From positions 900,962 to 964,961 of the forward strand of contig NZ_AQXI01000001.1 in NCBI RefSeq assembly GCF_000376445.1: a DNA stretch of 64,000 bases, in the 5' to 3' direction. How positions within the stretch are numbered: the stretch's first letter is position 1; every line of letters starts with the position of its first letter. The position numbers and the translations under genes were made by a program. Positions 50,355-58,134 of the stretch are shown in pieces. The notes below the pieces were generated by a model. It was not told the DNA's origin. It saw only the letters and a list, made by a program, of their open reading frames with translations, and made no database searches. This DNA is from Haladaptatus paucihalophilus DX253 (GTDB lineage: Archaea > Halobacteriota > Halobacteria > Halobacteriales > Haladaptataceae).

Positions 50355-51784
50355 CAGTTCCCTCCCGACCCCACGGAGATGCGCGCGTTGCCATCGATGC
50401 GAAGTCGCTTGAGGTCGCCCGAGAAGCGGTAGCCGTCCTTACCGCCGAACACTTTGCCCTTCACGCGGGTGCCGTGAACGGTGTCGTGCTTGTTTACCGA
50501 CCCGAGGGCGCGGGATTTCGTGACGTCTCCGCCGACGTCGAACGAGTAGCTGTTTGAACCCTTGTTCACGCTTCCGTCGATGACGATGGTTTTCGGCAGG
50601 CCGAGTTTACCCGGTGTGACTCGCTCGCCGTTGAAGAAGACGGTCGCGTTGCCGTCGAGGCTGAAGCTGGCGAGCGTGCCGGAGAACCGGTAGCTGTCGG
50701 TGCCGCCGGCGACGGACCCCTTTGCGATACCGTTCTTGAGACTGTCGTCGCCGTCCTTCGACGCACCGCGGTCGGTCGACTTCTTGACCTTTCCGGCGAC
50801 CTCGAACTCGTAGGAGGCGGGCGCACCGGAGTTCGAACTGGAGATGCTGATGACGTTCGGAAGGCCCTGTGCTTTGGCCTGCTTTTTCGTGGTCATCTGC
50901 TTACGGTTGCCGGAGCTACCGCCCGCACCGCTCGCGGCCTGTTTCGCGGTCATCGGGACGCCCTTGGGCGGGGTCGGGTCCGCGTTACCGCCGATTCGCG
51001 TGTTCGTCTTGGTGACCGACCCGCCGTGGGCGGTCGAGATGGAGCCGACGATATCGCAGTTCCGGAGGTGAGTTTCGCCGTACCACGACCAGACCCCTCG
51101 CGTGTTCTTCGAACCGGGGGCGGAACAGCCGACGCCGCAGGCTTGGTTCCCGCGCGTATCGATGACGGTGTTCGTCACGTTGCAGGGTCGCGCCTTCGCG
51201 TTGAGGCGGACGTTGGCGATGGTGTTGGCCTTGAAGTACGAGGACTCGACGTGGAGGTTACCGCCGTAGCCGCGCGCACCGGGACCGCTCCCGTACAGGC
51301 CGTTGTCTATCATCTTCGCCACGTGGATGTTGCGGAAGGTGATCGTGCCGCGGTGGGGGAGGTTCGCGTTGACCCAGATGCCGCCGCTTTTCGTCCGGGC
51401 GACCTGCCCGTCACCCATGTAGACGTTCTCGACCAGTCCGGTGCCGTTCGCGTCGGAGACGCCGGGAACCATGAGGTAGTGTCCGCCGGGGTGCGTGCCT
51501 TTGAACCCGACGTTGCGAATCTTCCAGCCCGAACCGCTGGTCTGAACCATTGCGGATGCGCCGTCCGCCGTCATGTCGATGAGGACGTTCTCGAACGTCT
51601 CGCCGTCGCCGACCGTGATGACCTTCGTGTCACCCGCGGGGACGGTAATGGTTCGATACTGCTTCGCGTTCGCCGCGCCCGCCGCCGCGAACGCCGCAGC
51701 TGTCGCTCCGGCGAATTTCAGATACGAACGTCGGTTTAACAGACTATCGTCTGGTGTATCGCGTACCGCTTCGTCGCGTGCCAT
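50354..51784 (-). CDS. Tat-exported beta-helix protein with duplicated C-terminal domain
   Basis: 476 residues. Twin-arginine signal NRRSYLKFAGATAAAFAAAGAA. Residues of about 45-270 form a right-handed beta-helix (repeats such as WKIRNVGFKGTH, GLVENVYMGDGQ, ITFRNIHVAKM). A linker follows with a degenerate KQA motif, then two copies of a domain of about 70 residues (YEFEVAGKVKKS ... YRFSGTLASFSLDGNATVFFNG and YSFDVGGDVTKS ... YRFSGDLKRLRIDGNARISVG). The first part is pectate-lyase-like; no catalytic residues can be claimed. A paralogue lacking the C-terminal pair lies at 51987. Confidence 0.85.
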   Translation of the reverse strand: MARDEAVRDTPDDSLLNRRSYLKFAGATAAAFAAAGAANAKQYRTITVPAGDTKVITVGDGETFENVLIDMTADGASAMVQTSGSGWKIRNVGFKGTHPGGHYLMVPGVSDANGTGLVENVYMGDGQVARTKSGGIWVNANLPHRGTITFRNIHVAKMIDNGLYGSGPGARGYGGNLHVESSYFKANTIANVRLNAKARPCNVTNTVIDTRGNQACGVGCSAPGSKNTRGVWSWYGETHLRNCDIVGSISTAHGGSVTKTNTRIGGNADPTPPKGVPMTAKQAASGAGGSSGNRKQMTTKKQAKAQGLPNVISISSSNSGAPASYEFEVAGKVKKSTDRGASKDGDDSLKNGIAKGSVAGGTDSYRFSGTLASFSLDGNATVFFNGERVTPGKLGLPKTIVIDGSVNKGSNSYSFDVGGDVTKSRALGSVNKHDTVHGTRVKGKVFGGKDGYRFSGDLKRLRIDGNARISVGSGGN

Positions 51785-51787
51785 GGA

Positions 51788-51836
51788 TTCAATGCCACAT
51801 TACCAATTTAAATAGATTCCGATTCAGTCTCAATGC
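51788..51836 (-). promoter_or_regulatory. GCATTGA-flanked promoter of the 476-aa beta-helix gene
   Basis: On the minus strand: GCATTGAG at 51836-51829, TTTAAAT within 51805-51814 as TATA-like box, and GCATTGAA at 51795-51788, just before the ATG at 51784. The box-to-box spacing is 41 bp, identical to the promoter at 52938-52986. Confidence 0.75.
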
Positions 51837-51986
51837 AGAATCGTGTGTTTAAAAGTCATTGGTGTCGAGGATCCGTGAGGAGAATGGTGTCGTTTCTTCC
51901 CGGAAACGGCACGTTACCGGGCGAGAAACGCAGCTACGGCCAGCAAATCAGCCAAAATTCGTCAAATCGTCGTTAGAATCGTTCGC

Positions 51987-52931
51987 TCAGTTGCCGTTCG
52001 CAGCTTGCTTCGCAGTTCGCGGGACCTTCTTCGGAACCTTCGTCTTCGGCTTGCCGCCGACGTTCTTCGTCGCAACGTTTCCGCTCGTCGGGCCCTTGAC
52101 CCGCGAGTTCTTCACTTCGACCTCGCCGCCGTGGAATCCGCCGTTCACCGCGTCGTATTCGGTGACGTTCACGTCGCAGTTCTTCACGGTGATCGGGACG
52201 TACCAGCCCCAGATTCCGCGCTTGTTCGGTCCGTTCGGGTGGTGGACCGGTGCGCCGTTGTCCTCGATGACGGTGTTCTTCACGTACGACCCCGGCGTAC
52301 CGAGGCGGACGTTGGCGATGTCGTTGTTCGCACAGTAGCAGCCTTCGACTTTGACGGGACCGCCTGACCCAGCCCCGTGCGCCGCACCGGGACCGCTCCC
52401 GTACAGACCGTTGTTCGCGTACTTCTGGATGTTGACGTTACGAAGCATCAACTCGCCCTCGTGGGGCGTGTTCGCGTCGACCCACAGTCCGCCGGGCTGG
52501 GCCTCGTTGGCGCTGTTCGTCTCCGCACCGTCGCCCATGTACACGTTCTCGATGGTTCCCGTGCCGCCCGACGAGACGCTCGGGATGATGCTGAAGAAGC
52601 CGAAGTTCGTCGCGCCACAACCGCCTTTAAACCCGACGTTGCGAATCGTCCAGCCGCTCCCGGAGGCGCGGATCGTCGCCGCCGCGCCCGGAGCGCTTTG
52701 GTCGATGAGCTTGTTCTCGAACGTCTGCCCATCTCCGACCGTAATGGATTTCGTCTGGCCAGCGGGGACGGTAATCGTCTCATACTCGCTCGCACTGACG
52801 CGGCCACCCGCCACGCTGAGACCGACAGCGGACGTTACCGTCGCGCCAGCAGCTTTCAGGAAGGACCGCCGATTACGCTCGAATTTCTCACTGGTTTCGG
52901 TTCGCTCGTGTGTCGTTTGGTCGCGTGCCAT
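51987..52931 (-). CDS. Tat-exported beta-helix protein, short paralogue
   Basis: 314 residues. Twin-arginine signal NRRSFLKAAGATVTSAVGLSVAGG. The rest is a right-handed beta-helix closely matching the first part of the 50354 gene (YETITVPAGQTKSITVGDGQTFEN against YRTITVPAGDTKVITVGDGETFEN; shared NGLYGSGPGA and GIWGWY/GVWSWY stretches, in part). The C-terminus is short and basic (KPKTKVPKKVPRTAKQAANGN), recalling the KQA linker of the paralogue, as if the downstream domains were lost or never joined. It has its own near-identical promoter. Confidence 0.87.
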   Translation of the reverse strand: MARDQTTHERTETSEKFERNRRSFLKAAGATVTSAVGLSVAGGRVSASEYETITVPAGQTKSITVGDGQTFENKLIDQSAPGAAATIRASGSGWTIRNVGFKGGCGATNFGFFSIIPSVSSGGTGTIENVYMGDGAETNSANEAQPGGLWVDANTPHEGELMLRNVNIQKYANNGLYGSGPGAAHGAGSGGPVKVEGCYCANNDIANVRLGTPGSYVKNTVIEDNGAPVHHPNGPNKRGIWGWYVPITVKNCDVNVTEYDAVNGGFHGGEVEVKNSRVKGPTSGNVATKNVGGKPKTKVPKKVPRTAKQAANGN

Positions 52932-52937
52932 TGCAGG

Positions 52938-52986
52938 TTCAATGCTATCTTACTGATTTAAGTACGTTGCGATTCCAGCTCAATGC
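52938..52986 (-). promoter_or_regulatory. GCATTGA-flanked promoter of the 314-aa beta-helix gene
   Basis: On the minus strand: GCATTGAG at 52986-52979, a TTAAAT box between, and GCATTGAA at 52945-52938, then ATG 52931. Intervening positions such as GAATCG and GTAA are also shared with the 51788 promoter, and the spacing is again 41 bp. Confidence 0.75.
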
Positions 52987-53207
52987 CTGCTTGCGAATTT
53001 AAATGTAGTGGCCGATTCGCGTGGGGGGACGAGTGGACCGCCGATAGGGGCGATTTTCGGGGGCGGTGCAGTCCGACTATATACCGAAATCGGAGTAATC
53101 GTCGCCGAATCGGAGAAACGTGCTATTGAGTAGCATGCTCGCTGTTGGGCGTCCTCTGATGCTGAATTCGGGGAGTACGACCCGACTATACGGCCGGAAA
53201 CCCACGC

Positions 53208-53216
53208 ATAACAAAG
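53208..53216 (+). promoter_or_regulatory. ATAACAAAG element 8
   Basis: Exact copy, centre 32 bp before the ATG at 53244, the same spacing as for the GT4 gene and, within one base, the tRNA-like gene. Confidence 0.72.
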
Positions 53217-53243
53217 GACGCAGGTGCGGTTTCCCGAAACAGC

Positions 53244-54857
53244 ATGGACTGTCAGATGCAGACCCTTCTCATCGGCATCGACGCGGGGTGCCGGTCCGTC
53301 CTCGAACCCCTGTTCGAGGAGGACGCGCTGCCGCACCTCGCATCGATTTTCGACGAGGGGTCATCCGGGCCACTGGAATCACAACTTCCGCCGTGGACGC
53401 CGAGCGCGTGGCCGTCGCTGTACACCGGAGTCAACCCCGGCAAACACGGCGTGTTCGGCTTCCTCCACTTCGACGGCTACGACTGGGACGTCATAAACGC
53501 CAGTCGCGTCCGCGAGTACACGCTTTGGGAACTGTTGGACCAACACGGACTGTCGAGCGTCGTCGTCAACGCACCCGTCACGCACCCGCCGCGCGAAATC
53601 GACGGCGCGATACTGCCGGGATACACGGCACCCGAGAACCCGACGTGTCACCCGGAGGGACTCCTGGACGACGTTCGGGACGAAATCGGCGGCTATCGCG
53701 TGTATCCCCCGCGAAACCTTCCCGACGACGAGTCGGTCGAATGGTATCGCCGCCTCACGCGCATGCGCGGTGACGCATTTCGATACCTCACGGACCGGTT
53801 CGACCCCGACTTCGGCTTCGTTCAGTTCCAGAGCACCGACACGCTGTTTCACGAACACCCCGGCGACGACGAAATCGTCCGCGCCGTCTACGAGGCGGTG
53901 GACGAGCAGGTCGGGAAGATTCTCGACGCCTGTGACCCCGAAACGGTCGTCGTCGCCAGCGACCACGGTATCGGCGAGTACAGCGGCTACGAATTCCGGG
54001 TCAACGACTTCCTGCGCGAGGAGGGCTACGTCGAAACGGCCCGCGGCGGCGAAGGCATGCCGTCGTGGTCCACCATCGCAGGCAACCAACTACAGCAGGG
54101 TGAAGAGAGTTCCGCGCGCGAACAGGGTGTCGCCGAACGAGGGCTCGCCCTCGCCGCGAAAGTCGGCATCACGAGCCAGCGAATCGGTGCCGTCCTCGAA
54201 CGCGCCGGGTTGGACGCGTTCGTCGCGGAGCGCGTTCCCGAGGACTTCATCCGGGCGGCGACCGAACAGGTCGATTTCCCCAACTCCGTCGCCTACATGC
54301 GCGACCGAATCGAGTGCGGCGTTCGACTCAACGTCGAAGGCCGCGACCCGAACGGCGTCGTCTCGCCGGACCAGTACGAGTCGATTCGCGCGGAGATAAT
54401 CGAAAAGCTCCGCGGCGTCAGGACCCCCGACGGCGACCCCGTGTTCGAGACGGTCGCCCCGCGCGAGGAGTTCTTCACCGGTCCGTACAGCGAGGACGCC
54501 GTGGACATCGCGTGCGTCCCCAACGAGTACGACCAGTTCCTCTCGGCCCAACTGCGCGGCCAGCAGTTCGGAAAGCCCCGCGAACCGTGGAACCACAAGC
54601 GAAACGGCATCTTCGCCGCGGCGGGCGAGGGCGTCGACCCCGACGCGAACCTCGCCGGGTCCCACCTCTTCGACGTGGCCCCGACGATTCTGGCGACCTT
54701 CGACATCCCGGCGAGCGACCGGATGGACGGTCGCGTCCTCCCCGTCGTCGAGTCGGCGGGCGAGCAGAGCTACCCCGCGTTCGACGCGGGCGAAACGGTC
54801 GAAACCGACGACGAGCGCGTGGAAACGCGACTCGCCGACCTCGGATATCTCGAATGA
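53244..54857 (+). CDS. alkaline-phosphatase-superfamily phosphodiesterase, second copy
   Basis: 537 residues, paralogue of 31087: TLLIGIDAGCRSVLEPLFEE with the first metal aspartate, PPWTPSAWPSLYTGVNPGKHGVFGF with the nucleophile region, TVVVASDHGIGEYSGYEFRVNDFL with later metal ligands. Both copies end 'VETRLADLGYLE' or 'VEDRLRGLGYME'. No signal peptide. The start at 53244 (MDCQMQ) fits the promoter element; ATG 53256 is possible. Its TGA overlaps the FemAB-like ATG, so the two are coupled. Confidence 0.88.
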   Translation: MDCQMQTLLIGIDAGCRSVLEPLFEEDALPHLASIFDEGSSGPLESQLPPWTPSAWPSLYTGVNPGKHGVFGFLHFDGYDWDVINASRVREYTLWELLDQHGLSSVVVNAPVTHPPREIDGAILPGYTAPENPTCHPEGLLDDVRDEIGGYRVYPPRNLPDDESVEWYRRLTRMRGDAFRYLTDRFDPDFGFVQFQSTDTLFHEHPGDDEIVRAVYEAVDEQVGKILDACDPETVVVASDHGIGEYSGYEFRVNDFLREEGYVETARGGEGMPSWSTIAGNQLQQGEESSAREQGVAERGLALAAKVGITSQRIGAVLERAGLDAFVAERVPEDFIRAATEQVDFPNSVAYMRDRIECGVRLNVEGRDPNGVVSPDQYESIRAEIIEKLRGVRTPDGDPVFETVAPREEFFTGPYSEDAVDIACVPNEYDQFLSAQLRGQQFGKPREPWNHKRNGIFAAAGEGVDPDANLAGSHLFDVAPTILATFDIPASDRMDGRVLPVVESAGEQSYPAFDAGETVETDDERVETRLADLGYLE

Positions 54858-55870
54858 GTATTACCATCGAAAAGAACGGCATCAGGGTAGAACGGACGAA
54901 CGACGTGGACCGCTGGAACGACCTCGTGGAGCGATCACCACAGGGGGCACTCTTCCATCGATTGGAGGCCCTCGAAGTGCAGGCCGACCACACGGGCGCG
55001 ACCTTCCATCCGCTCGTGGGCTACAAGGGACAGGAACCGGTCGGCCTGTTTCCCGCCTTCACCATCTCGAAGGGCGGCGTGACAACGGCGTTTTCGCCGC
55101 CGCCGAACCTCTGGCTCCCGCACCTCGGTCCCGTCCTACTGAACATGGGGAAGCTGAAGCGACGAAAGGCCGAGCGACGACACCGCCGGTTCATCGACGG
55201 CTGTCTCGATTGGCTCGACCGCGAGTACGCGCCGAAGTACGTCCACGTTCGGACGGGCGGGACCTACGACGACGTTCGCCCCTTCGAGTGGAACGAGTTC
55301 GAAATCCAGCCGCGACACACCTACGAGGTGGACCTCACGCCCGGCGAAGAGGACGTACTGTCCAGTTTCAGCGGCGACGCCCGCAGCAACATCAGGACCG
55401 ACGACGACCGGTACGAAATCCACGTCGGCGGGCCGGAAGCGATTCGTAAAATCATCGGACAGGTGAAAGCCCGCCACGACGAGCAGGACGAACCGTACCG
55501 CCTCTCCCCGCAGTTCGTCGTGGACCTCTACCGATTTCTGCCCGACGGCGCGGTCCGACCCTACGTCTGTGACGTGGACGGCGAGTTCGCGGGAGGAATG
55601 ATAGCGCTGGCGGACGACGAACGGGTGTACCGGTGGCAGGGCGGGGCGAAACACGACCTCGACGTGCCCATCAACGACCTCGTGGACTGGGCCATCATGC
55701 GCGACGCGATGGACGAGGGAATCCCGCGCTACGACCTCGTGGGCGCGAACGAGCGCCGACTCTGTGGCTACAAGGCGAAGTTCAACCCGGAACTCGTCCG
55801 CTATCACAGTCTGGAGCGCGGGACGCGGATGATGAACCTGCTGACGGACGTGTACAAGCGGTTCAGATAG
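54854..55870 (+). CDS. FemAB/CelD-like GNAT-fold transferase, second copy
   Basis: 338 residues from ATG 54854 (ATGA with the upstream gene). Paralogue of 41077: DRWNDLVERSPQGALFHRLEAL, then FHPLVGYKGQEPVGLFPAF, RHDEQDEPYRLSPQFV, AGGMIALADDERVYRWQGGA and PRYDLVGANERRLCGYKAKFNPELVRY. Same two-GNAT-lobe architecture. Likely transfers an amino-acyl or acyl group to a glycan or lipid-linked sugar; donor unproven. Its tight pairing with the phosphodiesterase suggests successive action on one intermediate. Confidence 0.86.
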   Translation: MSITIEKNGIRVERTNDVDRWNDLVERSPQGALFHRLEALEVQADHTGATFHPLVGYKGQEPVGLFPAFTISKGGVTTAFSPPPNLWLPHLGPVLLNMGKLKRRKAERRHRRFIDGCLDWLDREYAPKYVHVRTGGTYDDVRPFEWNEFEIQPRHTYEVDLTPGEEDVLSSFSGDARSNIRTDDDRYEIHVGGPEAIRKIIGQVKARHDEQDEPYRLSPQFVVDLYRFLPDGAVRPYVCDVDGEFAGGMIALADDERVYRWQGGAKHDLDVPINDLVDWAIMRDAMDEGIPRYDLVGANERRLCGYKAKFNPELVRYHSLERGTRMMNLLTDVYKRFR

Positions 55871-55917
55871 TCAATTCGACTGGCAAGATTTTTTATCCGA
55901 CCGTCGGTAGTCGAAGT

Positions 55918-56160
55918 ATGGAGAATCCCCTCGTCACGGCCGGACTCGCGCTGGTATTCTTCGGAATCGGCTCCTTTTTCGGCCAAGTCGGTATCATCGT
56001 CGCGGGATTAGCGCTGGTCGGCATCGGACTGTCGTCGTCGGAGTCGAACGGGACATCCGAGGACCCGTCGGAGAAAACGAACTGTCCGTCGTGCGGCGCG
56101 AGAAACGACCGCGAGAACGACCTCTGTCACCACTGCGGAACGGTGCTGTCCGAGGAATAA
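55918..56160 (+). CDS. small membrane protein with C-terminal zinc ribbon
   Basis: 80 residues from ATG 55918; a ttttttat box lies 20-30 bp upstream. Two closely spaced membrane helices (NPLVTAGLALVFFGIGSFFG and VGIIVAGLALVGIGLSSS) precede an acidic linker and a zinc ribbon with two C-x2-C pairs (CPSCGARNDRENDLCHHCGT). Such small 'two-TM plus zinc ribbon' proteins are common in haloarchaea; function unknown. It has its own promoter and is probably not part of the glycan regulon. Confidence 0.85.
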   Translation: MENPLVTAGLALVFFGIGSFFGQVGIIVAGLALVGIGLSSSESNGTSEDPSEKTNCPSCGARNDRENDLCHHCGTVLSEE

Positions 56161-56180
56161 GAAACGTCAGCCGGTGGACG

Positions 56181-56762
56181 TTATCGGCCGATTACCGGCG
56201 CGTAACGGACGATTCGCCGGGGTATTCCGGGCATTCCGTCGAAGAGCCAGAGGAAGAACACTCCGAGCAGGAGGCCGAGTTCGAGCGCGATGTATCCCCG
56301 AATCGCCGGGTCGCCGAGGTACGTCACGTACTCCCCGAAGTACTCGTGGAATCGGGCCAGAAATCCCATGCCCGACTGGTCGGTGGGAACGGGGACGAGG
56401 GGCCAGAGTAGGAAGTCGAACGACGGAGTTTGGCCGACTGCGGCGGGGTAGATGATGTCGCCCGCGAGGTGCGAGAGGTAGCCCACCGCGAACGCGACGC
56501 CGATGTCGGTTCGCTTCGCGCGGTGGGCCAACACGAGCGCGACCACCGACAGCGGAAGCGCGGTCAGGAGCGAGTGGGCCAGCGAGTGCCCGCTCGGAAG
56601 CACCGAAAGCGACCACGCGAGCGGCTTGTCCACGAGGTCTGGAAGTTGGGTCGCCACGCCGAGGACGACCACCGCATCGCTCCGCGGCGCGCGGCCCGTT
56701 CGGAGCCGGGTGTAGCCGGAGTAGGCGAGATACCCGAACGCGAGATGTTCCCACGGCCACAT
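56181..56762 (-). CDS. YdjM/DUF457-type membrane metal-dependent hydrolase
   Basis: 193 residues from ATG 56762, which shares a base with the stop of the upstream gene (TAATG); an upstream in-frame ATG at 56783 would lie inside that gene. MWPWEHLAFGYLAYSGY gives the H-containing start, LGVATQLPDLVDKPLAW the D motif, SLSVLPSGHSLAHSLLTALPL the H-S-x-x-H pattern and VGYLSHLAGD the late histidine-aspartate. Four or five membrane helices are visible. Family members are membrane-bound phospholipase-C-like hydrolases. Coupled to the DUF1616 gene. Confidence 0.87.
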   Translation of the reverse strand: MWPWEHLAFGYLAYSGYTRLRTGRAPRSDAVVVLGVATQLPDLVDKPLAWSLSVLPSGHSLAHSLLTALPLSVVALVLAHRAKRTDIGVAFAVGYLSHLAGDIIYPAAVGQTPSFDFLLWPLVPVPTDQSGMGFLARFHEYFGEYVTYLGDPAIRGYIALELGLLLGVFFLWLFDGMPGIPRRIVRYAPVIGR

Positions 56763-57784
56763 TATCCGGATACGTTTATCCAAATCTGGGTTTGTTGTGC
56801 GGCGTTGTTCGTCGCGGGGTCGCTCGGCGGGTCGCCCTTGTACAATAGGAACACGAGACGGAGGTCCTCACCCGCCATGCTCGGTTCGATGTCGTACCGG
56901 GTTCGCCACGAGTCGCCCGCATCGATTCGATGGTCGAGGCGACCCAACTCCGTCCGCTCGATGACGCGGGCACCCCCGTTCGGACGCTGTTCCACGCGTT
57001 GTAGTTGGACGACGACCGTGTACTCGACCGACCGGTCTTCGTGGTTCTGGACGCCGACGAACACGGGTTTCGAGTCGCCCGCGGTGATGTTCGTGGGATA
57101 GCCCTCGGTGACGTAGTTTCCGTTCTCCCCTTTCGTGTACAGCGACAGGTCGGAGAAGTGCTCGCCGTCCTGCGGGGCGGCGACGGCGAAGCCGACGGTC
57201 GTCAGCGCGACCACGACCGACAGGACGAGCGCGAGGTTGAGCGCCACGTCGGCCGCCGAGTCCTCGTGAAAGATGGTGCGGTACAGGTGCGCCGCACCGC
57301 CGCGAACGGACACCGATAGCCGGTCCTTCTTCGGAACGTTGAACCGGCGAATCACGGCGAAGAGCGAGACGAGGAGCGTGAAACCAGCGATTGCGCCGAT
57401 AACGTACATCGGGATGAAGGGAAGGCGGGCGAGCGAGAACAGCACGCCGAGTGGCGTGAGCAAGGCGACGCTGACCCCGAACGAGAGCGCACAGCGTTCG
57501 CCCGCCGTGACGCCGTGTTGGCGAACCCGACCCGGACTCGCCCACTTCGACGACTTCGACGCCCCCGCTTGCGGGAACAACAACGCGACGAGAGCGTACC
57601 CCGGCGCGAAGAACACGAGCGGGAGGCCCAGCGCGACGGCAAGCGGCGTCCCGTACACGACCGGTTGGACGAGCGCAAGCGACAGGAGTATCACGACGAT
57701 ACCGAGCACGGCCAAATCGACGGGGAACTCCAACACCGGACGCGTGAGACGGGTCCACAACGAGTCGTTCGTTTCGTGGCTCAT
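56762..57784 (-). CDS. DUF1616 membrane protein
   Basis: 340 residues from ATG 57784. Four N-terminal membrane helices (LAVLGIVVILLSLALVQPVV, PLAVALGLPLVFFAPGYALVALLFP, CALSFGVSVALLTPLGVLFSL, MYVIGAIAGFTLLVSLFAVI), then one more (VALNLALVLSVVVALTTVGFAVAAP) and a beta-rich ectodomain (YTVVVQLQRVEQRPNGG). The FFAPGYALVALLFP segment is typical of DUF1616. The family often lies in archaeal N-glycosylation clusters. The ATG overlaps a 22-codon leader frame that follows an ATAACAAAG element. Confidence 0.88.
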   Translation of the reverse strand: MSHETNDSLWTRLTRPVLEFPVDLAVLGIVVILLSLALVQPVVYGTPLAVALGLPLVFFAPGYALVALLFPQAGASKSSKWASPGRVRQHGVTAGERCALSFGVSVALLTPLGVLFSLARLPFIPMYVIGAIAGFTLLVSLFAVIRRFNVPKKDRLSVSVRGGAAHLYRTIFHEDSAADVALNLALVLSVVVALTTVGFAVAAPQDGEHFSDLSLYTKGENGNYVTEGYPTNITAGDSKPVFVGVQNHEDRSVEYTVVVQLQRVEQRPNGGARVIERTELGRLDHRIDAGDSWRTRYDIEPSMAGEDLRLVFLLYKGDPPSDPATNNAAQQTQIWINVSG

Positions 57785-57849
57785 GTCGGTGGAAATCCAC
57801 GGGTTGTCTTCGTGCGGTGCTGGTCCGTCCGTTGTTCTCCGGGAGACAT
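57781..57849 (-). CDS. possible 22-codon leader frame before the DUF1616 gene
   Basis: ATG 57849 to TGA 57781, product MSPGEQRTDQHRTKTTRGFPPT; its TGA overlaps the next ATG (ATGA). The ATG is 42 bp after the centre of element 57887. Hydrophilic with no motif. Low support beyond coupling. Confidence 0.3.
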   Translation of the reverse strand: MSPGEQRTDQHRTKTTRGFPPT

Positions 57850-57886
57850 GGAAATCAGTCCGTGAAGGTCGTATTCTCGGCTGGTA

Positions 57887-57895
57887 CTTTGTTAT
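57887..57895 (-). promoter_or_regulatory. ATAACAAAG element 9
   Basis: Exact minus-strand copy heading the DUF1616-hydrolase unit, with a right-facing copy (58007) 120 bp away on the other strand, so the spacer is divergently controlled. Confidence 0.68.
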
Positions 57896-58006
57896 CCAGC
57901 GCGTACCCTCCACCCGGCGTGGTTCGCCTCGCCTACGAACCGTCCGAACGGGCGAAACTGACGTTTTCGGCCCGGTAAGGGGTTCTTGTAACGCCGAAGG
58001 AAGTCC

Positions 58007-58015
58007 ATAACAAAG
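58007..58015 (+). promoter_or_regulatory. ATAACAAAG element 10
   Basis: Exact copy followed at once by GGAGGA and an ATG at 58024, which opens a 16-codon frame (MRCTPCARSVTAGEPR, stop at 58074) with a Shine-Dalgarno-like sequence, rare in this window. It is the rightmost copy and precedes the small gene at 58135. Confidence 0.62.
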
Positions 58016-58134
58016 GAGGAGAAATGAGATGTACCCCCTGTGCTCGCTCAGTAACGGCGGGCGAACCACGGTGATCGACTCTGAATTGGACACGCGCAAC
58101 CGACGACTCGGACGAACAGGCTCCCGACGGCGAC

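Larger units (their letters stand above)
52932..53243. other. 312-bp divergent spacer
   Basis: It holds the left-facing GCATTGA promoter, an actatatacc box near 53075, and the right-facing ATAACAAAG element at 53208. No gene seen. A minus-strand frame at 52980-53336 has no recognisable product. Confidence 0.5.
57785..58134. other. 350-bp divergent spacer
   Basis: Contains elements 9 and 10, the 22-codon leader on the minus strand and a 16-codon frame with an upstream GGAGGA on the plus strand (58024-58074). No conventional gene is seen. Confidence 0.5.
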
